From assembly GCF_000025325.1 (NCBI RefSeq), contig NC_013743.1, positions 2,294,001-2,358,000 of the forward strand: DNA of 64,000 nucleotides. Reading direction: 5' to 3'. The position numbers and the translations under genes were made by a program. Shown piece by piece: positions 18,186 through 27,446 of the stretch. The notes under the pieces were generated by a model that saw only the letters and a program-made list of their open reading frames with translations, did not search any database and was not told the origin of the DNA. Position 1 is the stretch's first letter, and the number at the start of each line of letters is the position of its first letter. Source of the stretch: Haloterrigena turkmenica DSM 5511 (GTDB lineage Archaea; Halobacteriota; Halobacteria; Halobacteriales; Natrialbaceae).

Positions 18186-19616
18186 ATGGGAGCCCAGTCC
18201 AACTGGTTACTAATGAGTGAACGTTCGGTGTTCGCCCGCCGGGTCGGGATCGCCTGTGCGCTCGCAGTACTGGCCGTCGGCGCCGGCGCCGGCGTCGTCG
18301 CGGCGAGTAACGTCGCGGCGGGACTCGGGGGCAGCCGGGGAGATACGTCGGTGCCGACGTGGCTGTACCTCGCGACCGGCGGCGGCGTCATCGGCGCGTC
18401 GGCGGTGCTGACGATGCTCGTGACCGACCGGCGGACCATCGGCCGGTACCACGACGATACGCTCTCCCTGCCGCTCGAGCGGCTCCGAACGGCCGGGTCG
18501 TTGCTCCTGGGAACGATCGGCGTCGGAGCGCTCGCGTTCGTCATCGTCGTCGGACTCTTCGGGCCGCCGAACGGCAGTTTCAGCGCGGCCGTGCTGGTGA
18601 CGTTCGTCGGCGGCCGTGCGCTGTTGACGCTCTTCACGTACGCCGTCGGTAACCCGTGGCCCGTGCTCAACCCGTGGCGCCGAATTGCGACTGTGCTCCC
18701 CAACGGCTACGCGACGTATCCCGACCGGCTCGGATCCTGGCCCGCCGTCGGCGCGTTGCTCGCGCTCGTCTGGGTCGAGCTCGTCGCGCCCCTGAGTAGC
18801 TCGCCGCGCGCGCTCGTGGCCGTCGTGGTCGCCTACTCGACGTTCACGATCGGTGGTGCGGTCGCCTTTACCCCCGAGATATGGTTTCGGAAGGGAGATC
18901 CGCTCTCGGTCTGGTTCCGGCTCTACGGCGCCGTCGCACCGATCCAGCGGACCGACGACGGCCTCGAGTTGCGGTATCCTGGCTCGAGGCTGGGCGAGGA
19001 CGACGTGGTGACCGACGTCTCCCTGGTCGCGTTCGTGCTCGCGTTGGTCTGGGAGCTGACCTACAGCGGCTTCGTCGTGACCGCCCCCGGCGCCCGAACG
19101 GTCGAGGCGCTGGTCGGACTCGGCTTCCCGCCGCGGCTCGTCTACCTCGTGTTGTTGCTGGCCGGGTTCGGCGTCTTCTGGGCGGTCTACTGGTTCGCCG
19201 CGGAACGCACTCGGGAGCGCGCCGAGACGTACCTCTCGCGGCGATACCTCGGACTCCGGTTCGCGGCGCCGCTGCTCGCGATCGCCGCGGGCTATCACTT
19301 CGCCCACTACGCCGGTTTCTCGATCTCGCTGTGGCCGTCGCTGATCGACACCGTCGCCGCGCCGCTGAACCCGCCCGAGAACCCGACGGAGTACGCCCTG
19401 ACGTCGTGGTTCGGCTACGTCGAAATCGCCGGAATCCTGATCGGCCACATCCTCGCGGTCTGGCTCTCTCACACCGTCTCGTTCGACCTGTTCCCCGGCA
19501 AACTGCAGGCGATCCGGAGTCAGTACCCCTTCATCGTCGTCATGGTCTTCTTTACGATGATCAGCCTGTATCTGGTCTCGGTACCCGGTGCGGAAGCGGT
19601 GTACGTGCCGAGCTAA
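18186..19616 (+). CDS. Polytopic membrane protein of unknown function next to oxidase genes
   Basis: This 476-residue protein has about 11-12 hydrophobic helices and almost no soluble domain. Distinct motifs include GNPWPVLNPWRRIA after the third or fourth helix and the histidine-containing AAGYHFAHYAGFSISLWPSL near residue 375. Several His residues in membrane context could bind haem or metal, but this is speculation. A second in-frame ATG at 18213 (MSERSVFARR) may be the true start. It is divergent from coxD and in the oxidase neighbourhood. I recognise it only as a conserved-looking haloarchaeal membrane protein. Confidence 0.75.
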   Translation: MGAQSNWLLMSERSVFARRVGIACALAVLAVGAGAGVVAASNVAAGLGGSRGDTSVPTWLYLATGGGVIGASAVLTMLVTDRRTIGRYHDDTLSLPLERLRTAGSLLLGTIGVGALAFVIVVGLFGPPNGSFSAAVLVTFVGGRALLTLFTYAVGNPWPVLNPWRRIATVLPNGYATYPDRLGSWPAVGALLALVWVELVAPLSSSPRALVAVVVAYSTFTIGGAVAFTPEIWFRKGDPLSVWFRLYGAVAPIQRTDDGLELRYPGSRLGEDDVVTDVSLVAFVLALVWELTYSGFVVTAPGARTVEALVGLGFPPRLVYLVLLLAGFGVFWAVYWFAAERTRERAETYLSRRYLGLRFAAPLLAIAAGYHFAHYAGFSISLWPSLIDTVAAPLNPPENPTEYALTSWFGYVEIAGILIGHILAVWLSHTVSFDLFPGKLQAIRSQYPFIVVMVFFTMISLYLVSVPGAEAVYVPS

Positions 19617-19714
19617 GCGGTCTCGTCTCCGACGCGTCCCACAGCGATCGCGCTCCACGCCGTATCGAACACCGGTAGACACTTCTTCGCGTGCTCCCAA
19701 CGCGAGGCCAACGA

Positions 19715-20032
19715 ATGACCGCCGGGCAACTCACCGACGTCGATCTGCACCCCGAGCCGGTGACGGAGTACGAGTACGACGTTCCGAGCGACGAGGAGCC
19801 CGAAACGACTTGTCCCTACTGCGGGCGACCGTTTCGCGTCCAGCGGTACGCGACGTACCATCTCGACGTCGCCCACCCCGACGAACTGAGCGACGAGGAA
19901 CGGGCGGCCGTCGAGGACGTCCGCGACGACGAGGAGCACGAACTCTTCACGTTCCACGTCAAGGCGGCCGTCTCCGTCTTCCTCACGTATTTCCTGTTCA
20001 CCTTCATCTACGCGCTCGTCTGGGCCGGCTGA
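19715..20032 (+). CDS. Small C2H2-type zinc-finger membrane protein (DUF7410-like)
   Basis: The 105-residue protein has a zinc-finger motif CPYCGRPF...YHLDVAH (two Cys, then two His) at about residues 32-54, an acidic linker, and a single C-terminal TM helix (AAVSVFLTYFLFTFIYALVW). Comparable proteins accompany haloarchaeal oxidase genes, so a membrane assembly or regulatory role is possible but unproven. The start at 19715 is chosen because the upstream in-frame extension has no family features. Confidence 0.7.
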   Translation: MTAGQLTDVDLHPEPVTEYEYDVPSDEEPETTCPYCGRPFRVQRYATYHLDVAHPDELSDEERAAVEDVRDDEEHELFTFHVKAAVSVFLTYFLFTFIYALVWAG

Positions 20033-20135
20033 CCGATTCAAACGCTGACTCACGACGTCGTCCGCCGATCGGTCCGATTCGAAGACAGTCGGTTCTCCAG
20101 AACATTGTTATTCGACGGCTGCCTCTGACGGTATC

Positions 20136-21824
20136 ATGGCGCCTTCTCTCCCGGACTCGAGTCCGGGCTCCGATCGGCTTCGATCCGTCGTTCTCGTCTG
20201 TCTGGTACTGACGATGACGCTCTCGGCACCCGTTCTCGCCAGTGGTGGCGCTCTCGCCGGCGGTGTCGGCGCGTCGTCGGTCGACGGACACGCCGGCAAC
20301 GAGACGACGGCCGACGAGTCGATCAGAATCGACGACTCCCTCGAGTCGTCCGACGGGACGGTCGAGATCGTGGTTCGACTCGAGGAGCCGGCAGTTCCCG
20401 ACGCGGTCCCGACCGACGATGCCGACGCGCACCTCGCGGACCACGCCGAAGAGAGCCAGGAACCGCTGCTCGACTACGCCGACCGAACCGCGGGGATCAG
20501 CGTCGAGACCGAGTTCTGGGTGGCCAACGCCGTGTTGCTCACCGTCGACACCGAGCGGGTCGACCTCGAGACGTTCGCTCGGTTCCCCGCGGTCGAGGCG
20601 GTCCACGAGAACTTCGAACTCTCCATCCCCGAGCGGCCGCCGTCGAATGCGACCGCACTGGGGGCGACGAACGGAGGGGAATCCACGACAACAGACGTCA
20701 CCACGACCGCTACCGATCCGCAACCGACCGCTGGACTCGAGTTACTGAACGCGCCCGCCGTCTGGGAGGAGTACGGAACGCGGGGCGAGGGGGTCCGCGT
20801 CGCCGTCCTCGATACCGGAATCGACGCGACGCACCCGGACCTCGACCTCTACACCGACGATCCGTCGGATCCGACGTACCCGGGCGGCTGGGCCGAGTTC
20901 GACGGCAACGGGAACCGCATCGAAGGATCGACGCCCTACGATTCCGGAACGCACGGCACGCACGTCAGCGGCACCATCGCCGGCGGAACCGCGAGCGGCG
21001 CTCGAATCGGCGTCGCTCCGGAGGCGGAGCTGCTCCACGGGCTCGTCCTGCGCGAGACCAGCGGCTCGTTCGCACAGATCGTCGCCGGCATGGAGTGGGC
21101 GCTCGCGTCCGAGGCCGACGTAATCAGTATGAGCCTCGGATCGAACGGCAGACACGACGCGTTGATCGATCCGGTTCGAAACGCCAGGGACAGCGGCGCC
21201 GTCGTCGTCGCGGCGGTCGGAAACGAGGGCGTCGAGACGTCAAACTCGCCCGGGAACGTCTACGACGCCGTCAGCGTCGGCGCCGTCGACGAGAGCGGTG
21301 TCGTCCCCGCGTTTTCCGACGGCGAACGGATCAACCGATCCGAATGGCAAACGTCGCTGCAATCGTGGCCGTCGTCGTACACCGCTCCCGACGTCGTGGC
21401 CCCAGGCGTCCGGGTTACGAGCACCGTTCCCGGCGGCTATCAGTCGCTGCCGGGGACGTCGATGGCGACCCCGCACGTCTCCGGAGCGGTCGCCTTGCTC
21501 CGCTCGATCGATCCGACTGCAACGCCCGACGACCTCAAGGACGCGCTGTACGGGACGGCCTGGATACCCGAGACGGCACAGGCACGGTCGGAGACGGAGA
21601 TCCGCTACGGCCACGGGATCGTCGACGCTGAGACGGCGGCGGACGCGCTCGTCGCGAGCGATCGGCGCCCCGTCAGAACGACCGCCGGCGAATCCGCGGA
21701 GACGCCCACCGATGAGACGTCGGCGGGGCTCGTTACACACTTCGGCGGTGTGGTGATCGTCGTCGTCACGGTCGGCCTCTGGACCCTCCGTTCCGGGTTC
21801 TCGTTCCCTCGCGATGACCCGTGA
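20136..21824 (+). CDS. Secreted, membrane-anchored subtilisin-like serine protease
   Basis: This 562-residue S8-family protease has a signal peptide at about residues 15-40 and an I9-like propeptide region (about 75-165). In the catalytic domain Asp226 lies in VAVLDTGID, His273 in HGTHVSGT, the oxyanion Asn363 in AAVGNEG, and Ser442 in GTSMATPH. A C-terminal hydrophobic helix (VVIVVVTVGLWTL) precedes a short basic tail, so the enzyme is probably anchored on the outside of the cell. A Thr-rich linker (about 180-197) joins propeptide and protease. A TATA-like TTGTTATTC lies shortly before the start. Substrates are unknown. Confidence 0.92.
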   Translation: MAPSLPDSSPGSDRLRSVVLVCLVLTMTLSAPVLASGGALAGGVGASSVDGHAGNETTADESIRIDDSLESSDGTVEIVVRLEEPAVPDAVPTDDADAHLADHAEESQEPLLDYADRTAGISVETEFWVANAVLLTVDTERVDLETFARFPAVEAVHENFELSIPERPPSNATALGATNGGESTTTDVTTTATDPQPTAGLELLNAPAVWEEYGTRGEGVRVAVLDTGIDATHPDLDLYTDDPSDPTYPGGWAEFDGNGNRIEGSTPYDSGTHGTHVSGTIAGGTASGARIGVAPEAELLHGLVLRETSGSFAQIVAGMEWALASEADVISMSLGSNGRHDALIDPVRNARDSGAVVVAAVGNEGVETSNSPGNVYDAVSVGAVDESGVVPAFSDGERINRSEWQTSLQSWPSSYTAPDVVAPGVRVTSTVPGGYQSLPGTSMATPHVSGAVALLRSIDPTATPDDLKDALYGTAWIPETAQARSETEIRYGHGIVDAETAADALVASDRRPVRTTAGESAETPTDETSAGLVTHFGGVVIVVVTVGLWTLRSGFSFPRDDP

Positions 21825-22029
21825 TCGCGCCGATCGGTTTCGGCTGACGGTCCGACGGCGGCGAGAACTGTGACACCCTGGCTCCGCTCACTCGAGTGAC
21901 AGCCCTTGCTGGTATGCTGAACGCTTCCTTCCTTCGGCCGCAGTCGAACGGAGACGAGACGGCCAATGACGAGATAGTGAACTGGGCGAGACGGTCGCCA
22001 CTCGCGATGGTGATATCCGATTAGCGCCT

Positions 22030-22040
22030 CGAAAAAATCA
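22030..22040 (-). terminator. T-run terminator after coxAC
   Basis: On the minus strand six consecutive T residues (the A-run at 22032-22037) occur about 30 bases after the coxAC stop codon. Oligo-T is the usual archaeal intrinsic termination signal. No strong hairpin precedes it. Confidence 0.4.
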
Positions 22041-22069
22041 ACCGAATCGGGTAGCGGGCCGCGGAGCCG

Positions 22070-24547
22070 CTACATCAGGTAGAACAGTGGGAAGAGGAAG
22101 ACCCAGACGATGTCGACGAAGTGCCAGTAGAGCCCGAAGAACTCCACCGGTCGGTGGTCCTCGAGGTAGGCATCGACGGTGACGATCCGGTAGATCATGA
22201 ACAGCGCGACGAGCACGCCGAGGATCACGTGGAGTGCGTGCAGCCCGGTCGTGACGAAGTAGATCGAGTAATCGATCCCGCTGAACCAGTAGTGACCGTC
22301 GGCGAACTTGCTGCTGTACTCGAAGGCCTTGACGCCCATGAAGACGAACGCCAACAGGACCGTCGCGACCATCGAGCCGAGCATGGCCTTCTTGTTCTGC
22401 CGCTCAGCGAAGGCCAGCGCAAGGATCACCGTGAAGCTCGAGGTGAGCAGGACGTAGGTGTTGAACAGCCCCGCCATGGTGATCGTATCGAGGTGCCAGT
22501 TACCCCAGCCGCTGTGGAGGCGCATGAAGACGTACGCCCCGATCGCGCCGCCGAAGACGACGACGTCAGACGCCAGGAAGACCCAGACGCCGAGTTTCGT
22601 GTTGCCGACGCCGCCGAACGGCCAGCGTTCGGCGACCGCCATCTCGGGCACGTTGAACTCCTCGACGCCGAACTTGAACAGCGTGACACCGAGAATTCCG
22701 ACGCCGAGAAGCGACAGAATCGGATACGTGATACTCGGTTCGGCCGCGGCGCTGGCGAGGTGTTCCGGCGGGTGCTCGGTTCCCTGAATGAATTCGTGGA
22801 CGTACGGCGTCATTCCGGACAGACCGAGGAAGAGGACGAACGTGCCGATCCCGATGCCGAAGGGCCAGATGCTGGCGTGGTCGGCGTGTTCCTCGTGGGT
22901 CGTGTCCGCGGCCGTTGCTTCGCCATGTCCGGTCGCAACGCCGCCGTCGGTCGCCGCCGCGGCGTCGTCGACGAACTCGAGGCGGCCGCTGGCGTAGCTT
23001 GGCCGGTCGGTCCAGTTCTCTAGCGGCGGCGGCGAGGGGATCGCCCACTCGGCGGTGCGGGAGTACTCCCATGGGTTGTCGGGTGCGTCGGGACCCGTGA
23101 GCAGACTCTTCCCGAGCGTGAAGAACATGATCAGGAACGACGCGCCGAGGACGAAGGCCCCGACGGTCGCCGCCTGGTGGTAGATCTGTGCACCCTCGCT
23201 GTAGTGGAAGACGCGTCGCGGCGTCTCCCAGGCGAGGAACATCGGGAAGTACAGCAGGTTGAACCCGATGAAGTAGACCGCGAAGTTGAGCTTTCCGAGG
23301 GCCTCGGAGTACATCTTCCCGGTGATCTTCGGCCACCAGTAGTAGATCCCGGCGACCAGCGCGGTGACGCCCGAGACCATCACGTAGTGGAAGTGAGCGA
23401 CGACCCAGTAGGTGCCCCGGAACTCGTAATCCAGCACGACGGCGCCGAGGAAGACCCCAGTGATACCGCCGAGGATGAACAGGACGAGTGCCCCGAGACT
23501 GAACAGGAACGGCGTGGTAAACCGCACGCGTCCCTTGACCATCGTGTAGATCAGCGCGAAGACCATCAGGTCGAACGGCAGCGAGATCCCGATCGTCGTC
23601 GCCATGAACAGCGTCTTGATCTCGAGGTTGATCGCCGTCAGGAACATGTGGTGCATCCAGACGAGGAACGACTGGACCGCGACGAGGACCATCGCGATGA
23701 TGACCCACTTGCGGCCGACGAGTCGTCGTCCCGTGAACGTCTGGAACGTCTCGAACATGATCCCCAGCGCGGGGAAGAAGACGATGTACACCTCCGGATG
23801 CCCGAAGAACCAGAACAGGTGCGCCCACAGCAGACTCGAGCCCTGATCGGTCGCGAAGTACTGCGTGAGCATGATCCGATCGATCGAGAGCAACAGGAGC
23901 GCGGCCAGCAGCGCCGCGAACGCGAACAGCATCATCCAGATCGTCAGCAGCCACGACCAGGTGAACATCGGCATGTTCCACAGGCCGAGGCCCTCCGCGC
24001 GCGAGCGGTGGATCGTGACGAGGAAGTTCACCGTCCCGATCGTGATCGAGATGACGAACAGCAAGAGCGCGAGCACCGTCGCGTTCCCGCCGGCCGTCGC
24101 CTCCATTACCGTGTTGAACGACGGCACGTTCAACGGCGCGTACATCGTCCAGCCGCCGGCGAACGCTCGGCCCTGGAAGAAGGAGACGCCCATCAGAACG
24201 CCCGAGAACAGGTAGAACCAGTAACTCAGGGCGTTCAGTCGCGGGAACGCCAGATCCTTCGCGCCGATCTGGAGCGGGACGAAGTAGTTCGCGAACCCGG
24301 ACGCGATCGGCGAGAGGAACCAGAAGACCATCAACAGCCCGTGGGCCGTGACGGCCTGGTTGAACTCGACGTTCTCGAGCAGTCCCGTTCCGCCGGGCAC
24401 CCACAGGTGCGCACGGAAGAGCAGCGCGAGAACGCCGCCGAGCAGGAGGAAGAACAGGGACGTCGCGATATAGAGGATCCCGACGTCCTTGTGGTTGGTC
24501 GTCACTAGCCACCGCTTGACCGACGTCATCGGCGGTAGATCACTCAT
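22070..24547 (-). CDS. coxA: Cytochrome c oxidase, fused subunits I and III
   Basis: The first about 560 residues of this 825-residue protein are subunit I. The low-spin haem histidine is His69 in TAHGLLMVFW, the CuB site has FFGHPEVYIVFFPALG (with the His and Tyr that become cross-linked) plus the WMHHMF histidines, and HFHYVMV holds the remaining haem ligands. The last about 200 residues form subunit III (KLGVWVFLASDVVVFGG ... GLHALHVILG). The two parts are separated by a His- and Asp-rich loop. Such I+III fusions are known in several archaea and bacteria. It reduces O2 to water and pumps protons. Its start overlaps the coxB stop by four bases, so coxB and coxAC form one minus-strand unit. 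Confidence 0.95.
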   Translation of the reverse strand: MSDLPPMTSVKRWLVTTNHKDVGILYIATSLFFLLLGGVLALLFRAHLWVPGGTGLLENVEFNQAVTAHGLLMVFWFLSPIASGFANYFVPLQIGAKDLAFPRLNALSYWFYLFSGVLMGVSFFQGRAFAGGWTMYAPLNVPSFNTVMEATAGGNATVLALLLFVISITIGTVNFLVTIHRSRAEGLGLWNMPMFTWSWLLTIWMMLFAFAALLAALLLLSIDRIMLTQYFATDQGSSLLWAHLFWFFGHPEVYIVFFPALGIMFETFQTFTGRRLVGRKWVIIAMVLVAVQSFLVWMHHMFLTAINLEIKTLFMATTIGISLPFDLMVFALIYTMVKGRVRFTTPFLFSLGALVLFILGGITGVFLGAVVLDYEFRGTYWVVAHFHYVMVSGVTALVAGIYYWWPKITGKMYSEALGKLNFAVYFIGFNLLYFPMFLAWETPRRVFHYSEGAQIYHQAATVGAFVLGASFLIMFFTLGKSLLTGPDAPDNPWEYSRTAEWAIPSPPPLENWTDRPSYASGRLEFVDDAAAATDGGVATGHGEATAADTTHEEHADHASIWPFGIGIGTFVLFLGLSGMTPYVHEFIQGTEHPPEHLASAAAEPSITYPILSLLGVGILGVTLFKFGVEEFNVPEMAVAERWPFGGVGNTKLGVWVFLASDVVVFGGAIGAYVFMRLHSGWGNWHLDTITMAGLFNTYVLLTSSFTVILALAFAERQNKKAMLGSMVATVLLAFVFMGVKAFEYSSKFADGHYWFSGIDYSIYFVTTGLHALHVILGVLVALFMIYRIVTVDAYLEDHRPVEFFGLYWHFVDIVWVFLFPLFYLM

Positions 24548-25566
24548 TCGCCGTCACCTCCATCGTCGCTCTCGTTGGTTCCGTTTCCATTATCCGATTC
24601 GTTGGCGCTTCCCACCGTGAAGGTCTCGCTCGAGGGACCACTGATATCGATCGTCTCCTCGATCGTCTCGTACTGGTCGTCCTCGAACGTGATCGTCACG
24701 TTGTACTCACCGCCCTGCTGGAGATCCTCGTGATCGAGACTGATCGTCCCGTTCTCGTCGAAATCGTCGGCGGTGTACGTGTGCACGAGGTCCTCCTCGT
24801 ACTGGTCGTTCTGAGTGTGCTCGAGGGTCATCTCGTAGCCTTCGGTGACCGGCTCTTCGTTCTGGTCGACGATCTCGACGTCGAGCGTCAGTTGACCGTT
24901 GAGCCACTCGTTGAACGCCTCTTCTTCCATGACCTGCACGTTGCCGGTCATAGCCGTGTGTGACTCACCACAGAGTTCGAAACACTTAATTTCGTGTTCG
25001 CCGGGTTCGTCAGCCATGAACCACGTCTCGTCGTACTCACCCGGAATTGCGTCGGCTTTCACCCGTAAATCGGGTATGCCGAACGTGTGCCAGACGTCTC
25101 CTGACGTCGCCTCGATTGCGACCGGGTGATCAGCCGGAATGCGCATCGTACTGATCGATTCGACGCCGTTCGCGTACTCGAAGTACCAGGCGAAGCCCTG
25201 GCCGGTGACTTCGATTTCGACCGGCTCCTCGTCGAACTCGTCCTGGGGATCCTCGACGTACAGGAGCATCCCGTACGTCCAGATCACCAGCGAAATGACG
25301 ATGACGGCGCTGATACCGAACGATAGGAACAGCTTCTTTCCACCCTTTCCACCTGTCGGTAGTTCCCCGAGCGTGGGCAGCGACTCGTCGTCTTTCGGCT
25401 CGCCGTCGTCTCGATACTTGTACGCGTTGTACAAGACATACGAGACCACGACGACGCCGACGAGCGTCCCGAGTCCGAGAAACACCAGGAAGATGTCACT
25501 GAACACGTCGACGCGTGTCTGCTGCAATGGCATCGGGGTCGTTAGTGCGCTGTAAATTGTGTTCAC
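24544..25566 (-). CDS. coxB: Cytochrome c oxidase subunit II with extra C-terminal beta domain
   Basis: This 340-residue protein has two N-terminal TM helices (about 20-48 and 80-103). The cupredoxin domain has complete CuA ligands: His160, Cys195, Glu197, Cys199, His203 and Met206 (CFELCGESHTAM). After the CuA domain about 90 residues (225-315) look like an Ig/carboxypeptidase-regulatory-type beta sandwich not found in ordinary subunit II, followed by a Ser/Gly/Asn-rich tail. Translation is shown from the GTG at 25566; an ATG at 25533 (MPLQQTRVDV) is an alternative. The electron donor is probably a blue copper protein such as halocyanin (inference from haloarchaeal biology). Confidence 0.93.
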   Translation of the reverse strand: MNTIYSALTTPMPLQQTRVDVFSDIFLVFLGLGTLVGVVVVSYVLYNAYKYRDDGEPKDDESLPTLGELPTGGKGGKKLFLSFGISAVIVISLVIWTYGMLLYVEDPQDEFDEEPVEIEVTGQGFAWYFEYANGVESISTMRIPADHPVAIEATSGDVWHTFGIPDLRVKADAIPGEYDETWFMADEPGEHEIKCFELCGESHTAMTGNVQVMEEEAFNEWLNGQLTLDVEIVDQNEEPVTEGYEMTLEHTQNDQYEEDLVHTYTADDFDENGTISLDHEDLQQGGEYNVTITFEDDQYETIEETIDISGPSSETFTVGSANESDNGNGTNESDDGGDGE

Positions 25567-25966
25567 CTCGTTTGAAGACCGCTTATATGTCGGAGGATGA
25601 TGGCCGGGTGCACTTATCTATTTGGAAACGGCCCGGTTGTCGCCGCTCTCCGGTCGTCCGTCCAGCGAATCCAATCGTCTCGTCTCCGTTGCATCGTGCC
25701 ATCTCCTCTCAGTCCCTCAACATTCGGTTAGAGTCGAGGGTCTTTTTTCTGTCGTTGTCCGTCGAAATCGTGTTCTTGCGCGGACAGCTTATCGACCGAT
25801 TTCCCGCTCGAGAGCGAACGTGTTCGGCCCTCAGACATCGTGGCCTGCCGTGACAAATTCCGCGGTCGGAGAACGGTCGCATATTGGCACTGATCGACGA
25901 ACCGGTTCGTGCACGCGCGACCTGTACGTGCGGAATACTCTATAGCGTTCGAACCATAGGTCACCT
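25567..25966. other. Intergenic region between coxB and the amphi-Trp gene
   Basis: No convincing coding sequence is seen in these 400 bases. The left end carries a minus-strand TATA-like element (GACATATAAGC, 25580-25592) for coxB. The right end carries a plus-strand TATA-like CTCTATAGC about 30 bases before the next gene. The middle is a mixed-composition spacer with a TTTTTTCTG run near 25742. Confidence 0.6.
25580..25592 (-). promoter_or_regulatory. TATA box of coxB-coxAC
   Basis: Reading the minus strand, ACATATAAGC is centred about 20 bases before the GTG start and 53 bases before the alternative ATG of coxB. With the usual 22-27 base spacing, initiation would fall at or just inside the GTG, which slightly favours the downstream ATG start at 25533 or a leaderless message. 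Confidence 0.45.
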
Positions 25967-26257
25967 ATGCCGGAAGACGTCCTCTTCAAGTTCGAACGGC
26001 GGATGGATCGAACCGAGATCGCCGACTACCTGCGAACGGTTGCCGACAGCCTCGAGCGCGGCGAGCCGATCAATCTCGAGGCCGGCGGGGACTCGGTGAC
26101 GATGACGCCGCCGTCGCGCCCCACCTTCGAGATCAAGGCCGAACGCGAGACCTCGAGCTCGGCGCCCGAGGGCCCGGGTGAACTCGGACTCGAGTTCGAA
26201 CTCGAGTGGGAGGAAGGCGAGGATCGATCCGACGACGGAACGCTGACGATCGAGTAG
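25967..26257 (+). CDS. Amphi-Trp domain-containing protein
   Basis: This 96-residue protein has the amphi-Trp layout: the N-terminal VLFKFERRMDRTEIADYLRT, the helix with LERGEPINLEAGG, and the C-terminal ELGLEFELEWEE strand. The family is small, frequent in halophilic archaea, and of undefined biochemical function. An ATG directly after a TATA-like CTCTATAG suggests a short-leader transcript. Confidence 0.8.
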   Translation: MPEDVLFKFERRMDRTEIADYLRTVADSLERGEPINLEAGGDSVTMTPPSRPTFEIKAERETSSSAPEGPGELGLEFELEWEEGEDRSDDGTLTIE

Positions 26258-26304
26258 CGATCGGGCCGACCGACGTGCGACGCGGGGACGCGACGAGCCC
26301 CGGA

Positions 26305-26727
26305 TTAGAGGTCGACCACCCAGACCCGCACGTCTTCGGGGAGTTCGTACACGCGCTGGAAGATCGCGTCGAGACACTGGGCGATCCGGTTCGGGTCGGC
26401 CTTCGCGCTCACCCGAACGTTGACGCCCTCGGCGTCCTCCGGCCGATTGATCTCGTCGATCTTGAACGCCGGAAACTCTCCGAGGACGGATTTGAGTGTG
26501 TCCAGTTCGTCGTCCGTACAGTCGACGTTGATCGTGCCGTCGGCGAACTGGATCCAGGGGGCGCCGAGTTCCGAATCGGCCGTCTCGGCATCGTCACCCT
26601 CGCTCTCGAAGCCGGCCGCGTCGGCTTCGAAGGTCAGGAAGCCACGTCCGCGCTCGCGGTGGGCGGTGATAGCGTCGACGTACAGTTTTCGTCGGTCGGT
26701 CGCCTCCGTTGCGTCGAAACGGGTCAT
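26305..26727 (-). CDS. Conserved haloarchaeal hypothetical protein
   Basis: This 140-residue acidic soluble protein has no named domain that I recognise. It has regular alternation of strands and helices ([54 protein letters not shown]) that looks like a compact alpha/beta fold, possibly with a pair of related halves. It is divergent from adk with only 59 bases between starts, so the two share a promoter region that contains TATA-like sequences on both strands. Confidence 0.7.
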   Translation of the reverse strand: MTRFDATEATDRRKLYVDAITAHRERGRGFLTFEADAAGFESEGDDAETADSELGAPWIQFADGTINVDCTDDELDTLKSVLGEFPAFKIDEINRPEDAEGVNVRVSAKADPNRIAQCLDAIFQRVYELPEDVRVWVVDL

Positions 26728-26786
26728 ACCGGAACAGACGTGGTCGTTTCTTTAAGCCTTTATGTGACGCCGGTGAACGAGCGAAT

Positions 26787-27434
26787 ATGGCACAGCCACG
26801 AATTCTGATCCTGGGTGCGCCCGGGGCAGGCAAGGGAACTCAGAGTGCACGGATCACCGAGGAGTTCGACGTCGACCACATCACCACCGGCGACGCCCTC
26901 CGCGGGAACAAGGATATGGACATCTCCGATATGGACACGGAGTACGACACCCCGCGAGAGTACATGGATCGGGGCGAACTCGTCCCCGACGCGGTCGTCA
27001 ACGCCATCGTCGAGGAAGCCCTCTCCCAGGCCGACGGCTTCGTCCTCGACGGCTACCCGCGGAACCTAGAGCAGGCCGAGGAACTCGAGGGGATGACCGA
27101 TCTCGACCTCGCGCTCATGCTCGATGTCAGTCAGGAGGAACTGGTCGACCGACTCACCGGTCGCCGCGTCTGCTCGGAGTGTGGCACCAACTATCACGTC
27201 GAGTACGACCAGCCCGAAGAGGAGGGCGTCTGCGACGAGTGCGGCGGCGAACTGATCCAGCGCGACGACGACACCGAGGAGACCGTCCGCGAACGCCTCG
27301 AGGTCTACCGCGAGAACACCGAACCGGTCATTGAACACTATGAGGAACAGGGCGACCTCGAGCGCGTCGACGGCGAGCGAGCGCCCGACGAGGTCTGGGC
27401 GGACGTGAAGGCGACGATCGAAGACGCGGCCTAG
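26787..27434 (+). CDS. adk: Adenylate kinase with zinc-binding LID
   Basis: The 215-residue enzyme interconverts ATP+AMP and 2 ADP. The P-loop GAPGAGKGT is at residues 10-18, the AMP-binding segment follows (TGDALRG), DGYPRN lies near residue 88, and the LID holds Cys129, 132, 149 and 152 as a zinc-type site. The ATG at 26787 is used because the upstream in-frame stretch carries promoter sequence (CCTTTATG). In many archaea adk follows secY directly; here about 11 kb lie between. Confidence 0.96.
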   Translation: MAQPRILILGAPGAGKGTQSARITEEFDVDHITTGDALRGNKDMDISDMDTEYDTPREYMDRGELVPDAVVNAIVEEALSQADGFVLDGYPRNLEQAEELEGMTDLDLALMLDVSQEELVDRLTGRRVCSECGTNYHVEYDQPEEEGVCDECGGELIQRDDDTEETVRERLEVYRENTEPVIEHYEEQGDLERVDGERAPDEVWADVKATIEDAA

Positions 27435-27446
27435 GTCGGTCGGTAG

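Noticed and set aside
22566-24512. Long minus-strand frame inside coxAC in another phase
   Set aside because: It lies within the recognised oxidase gene and its Arg-rich product has no features; a composition shadow.
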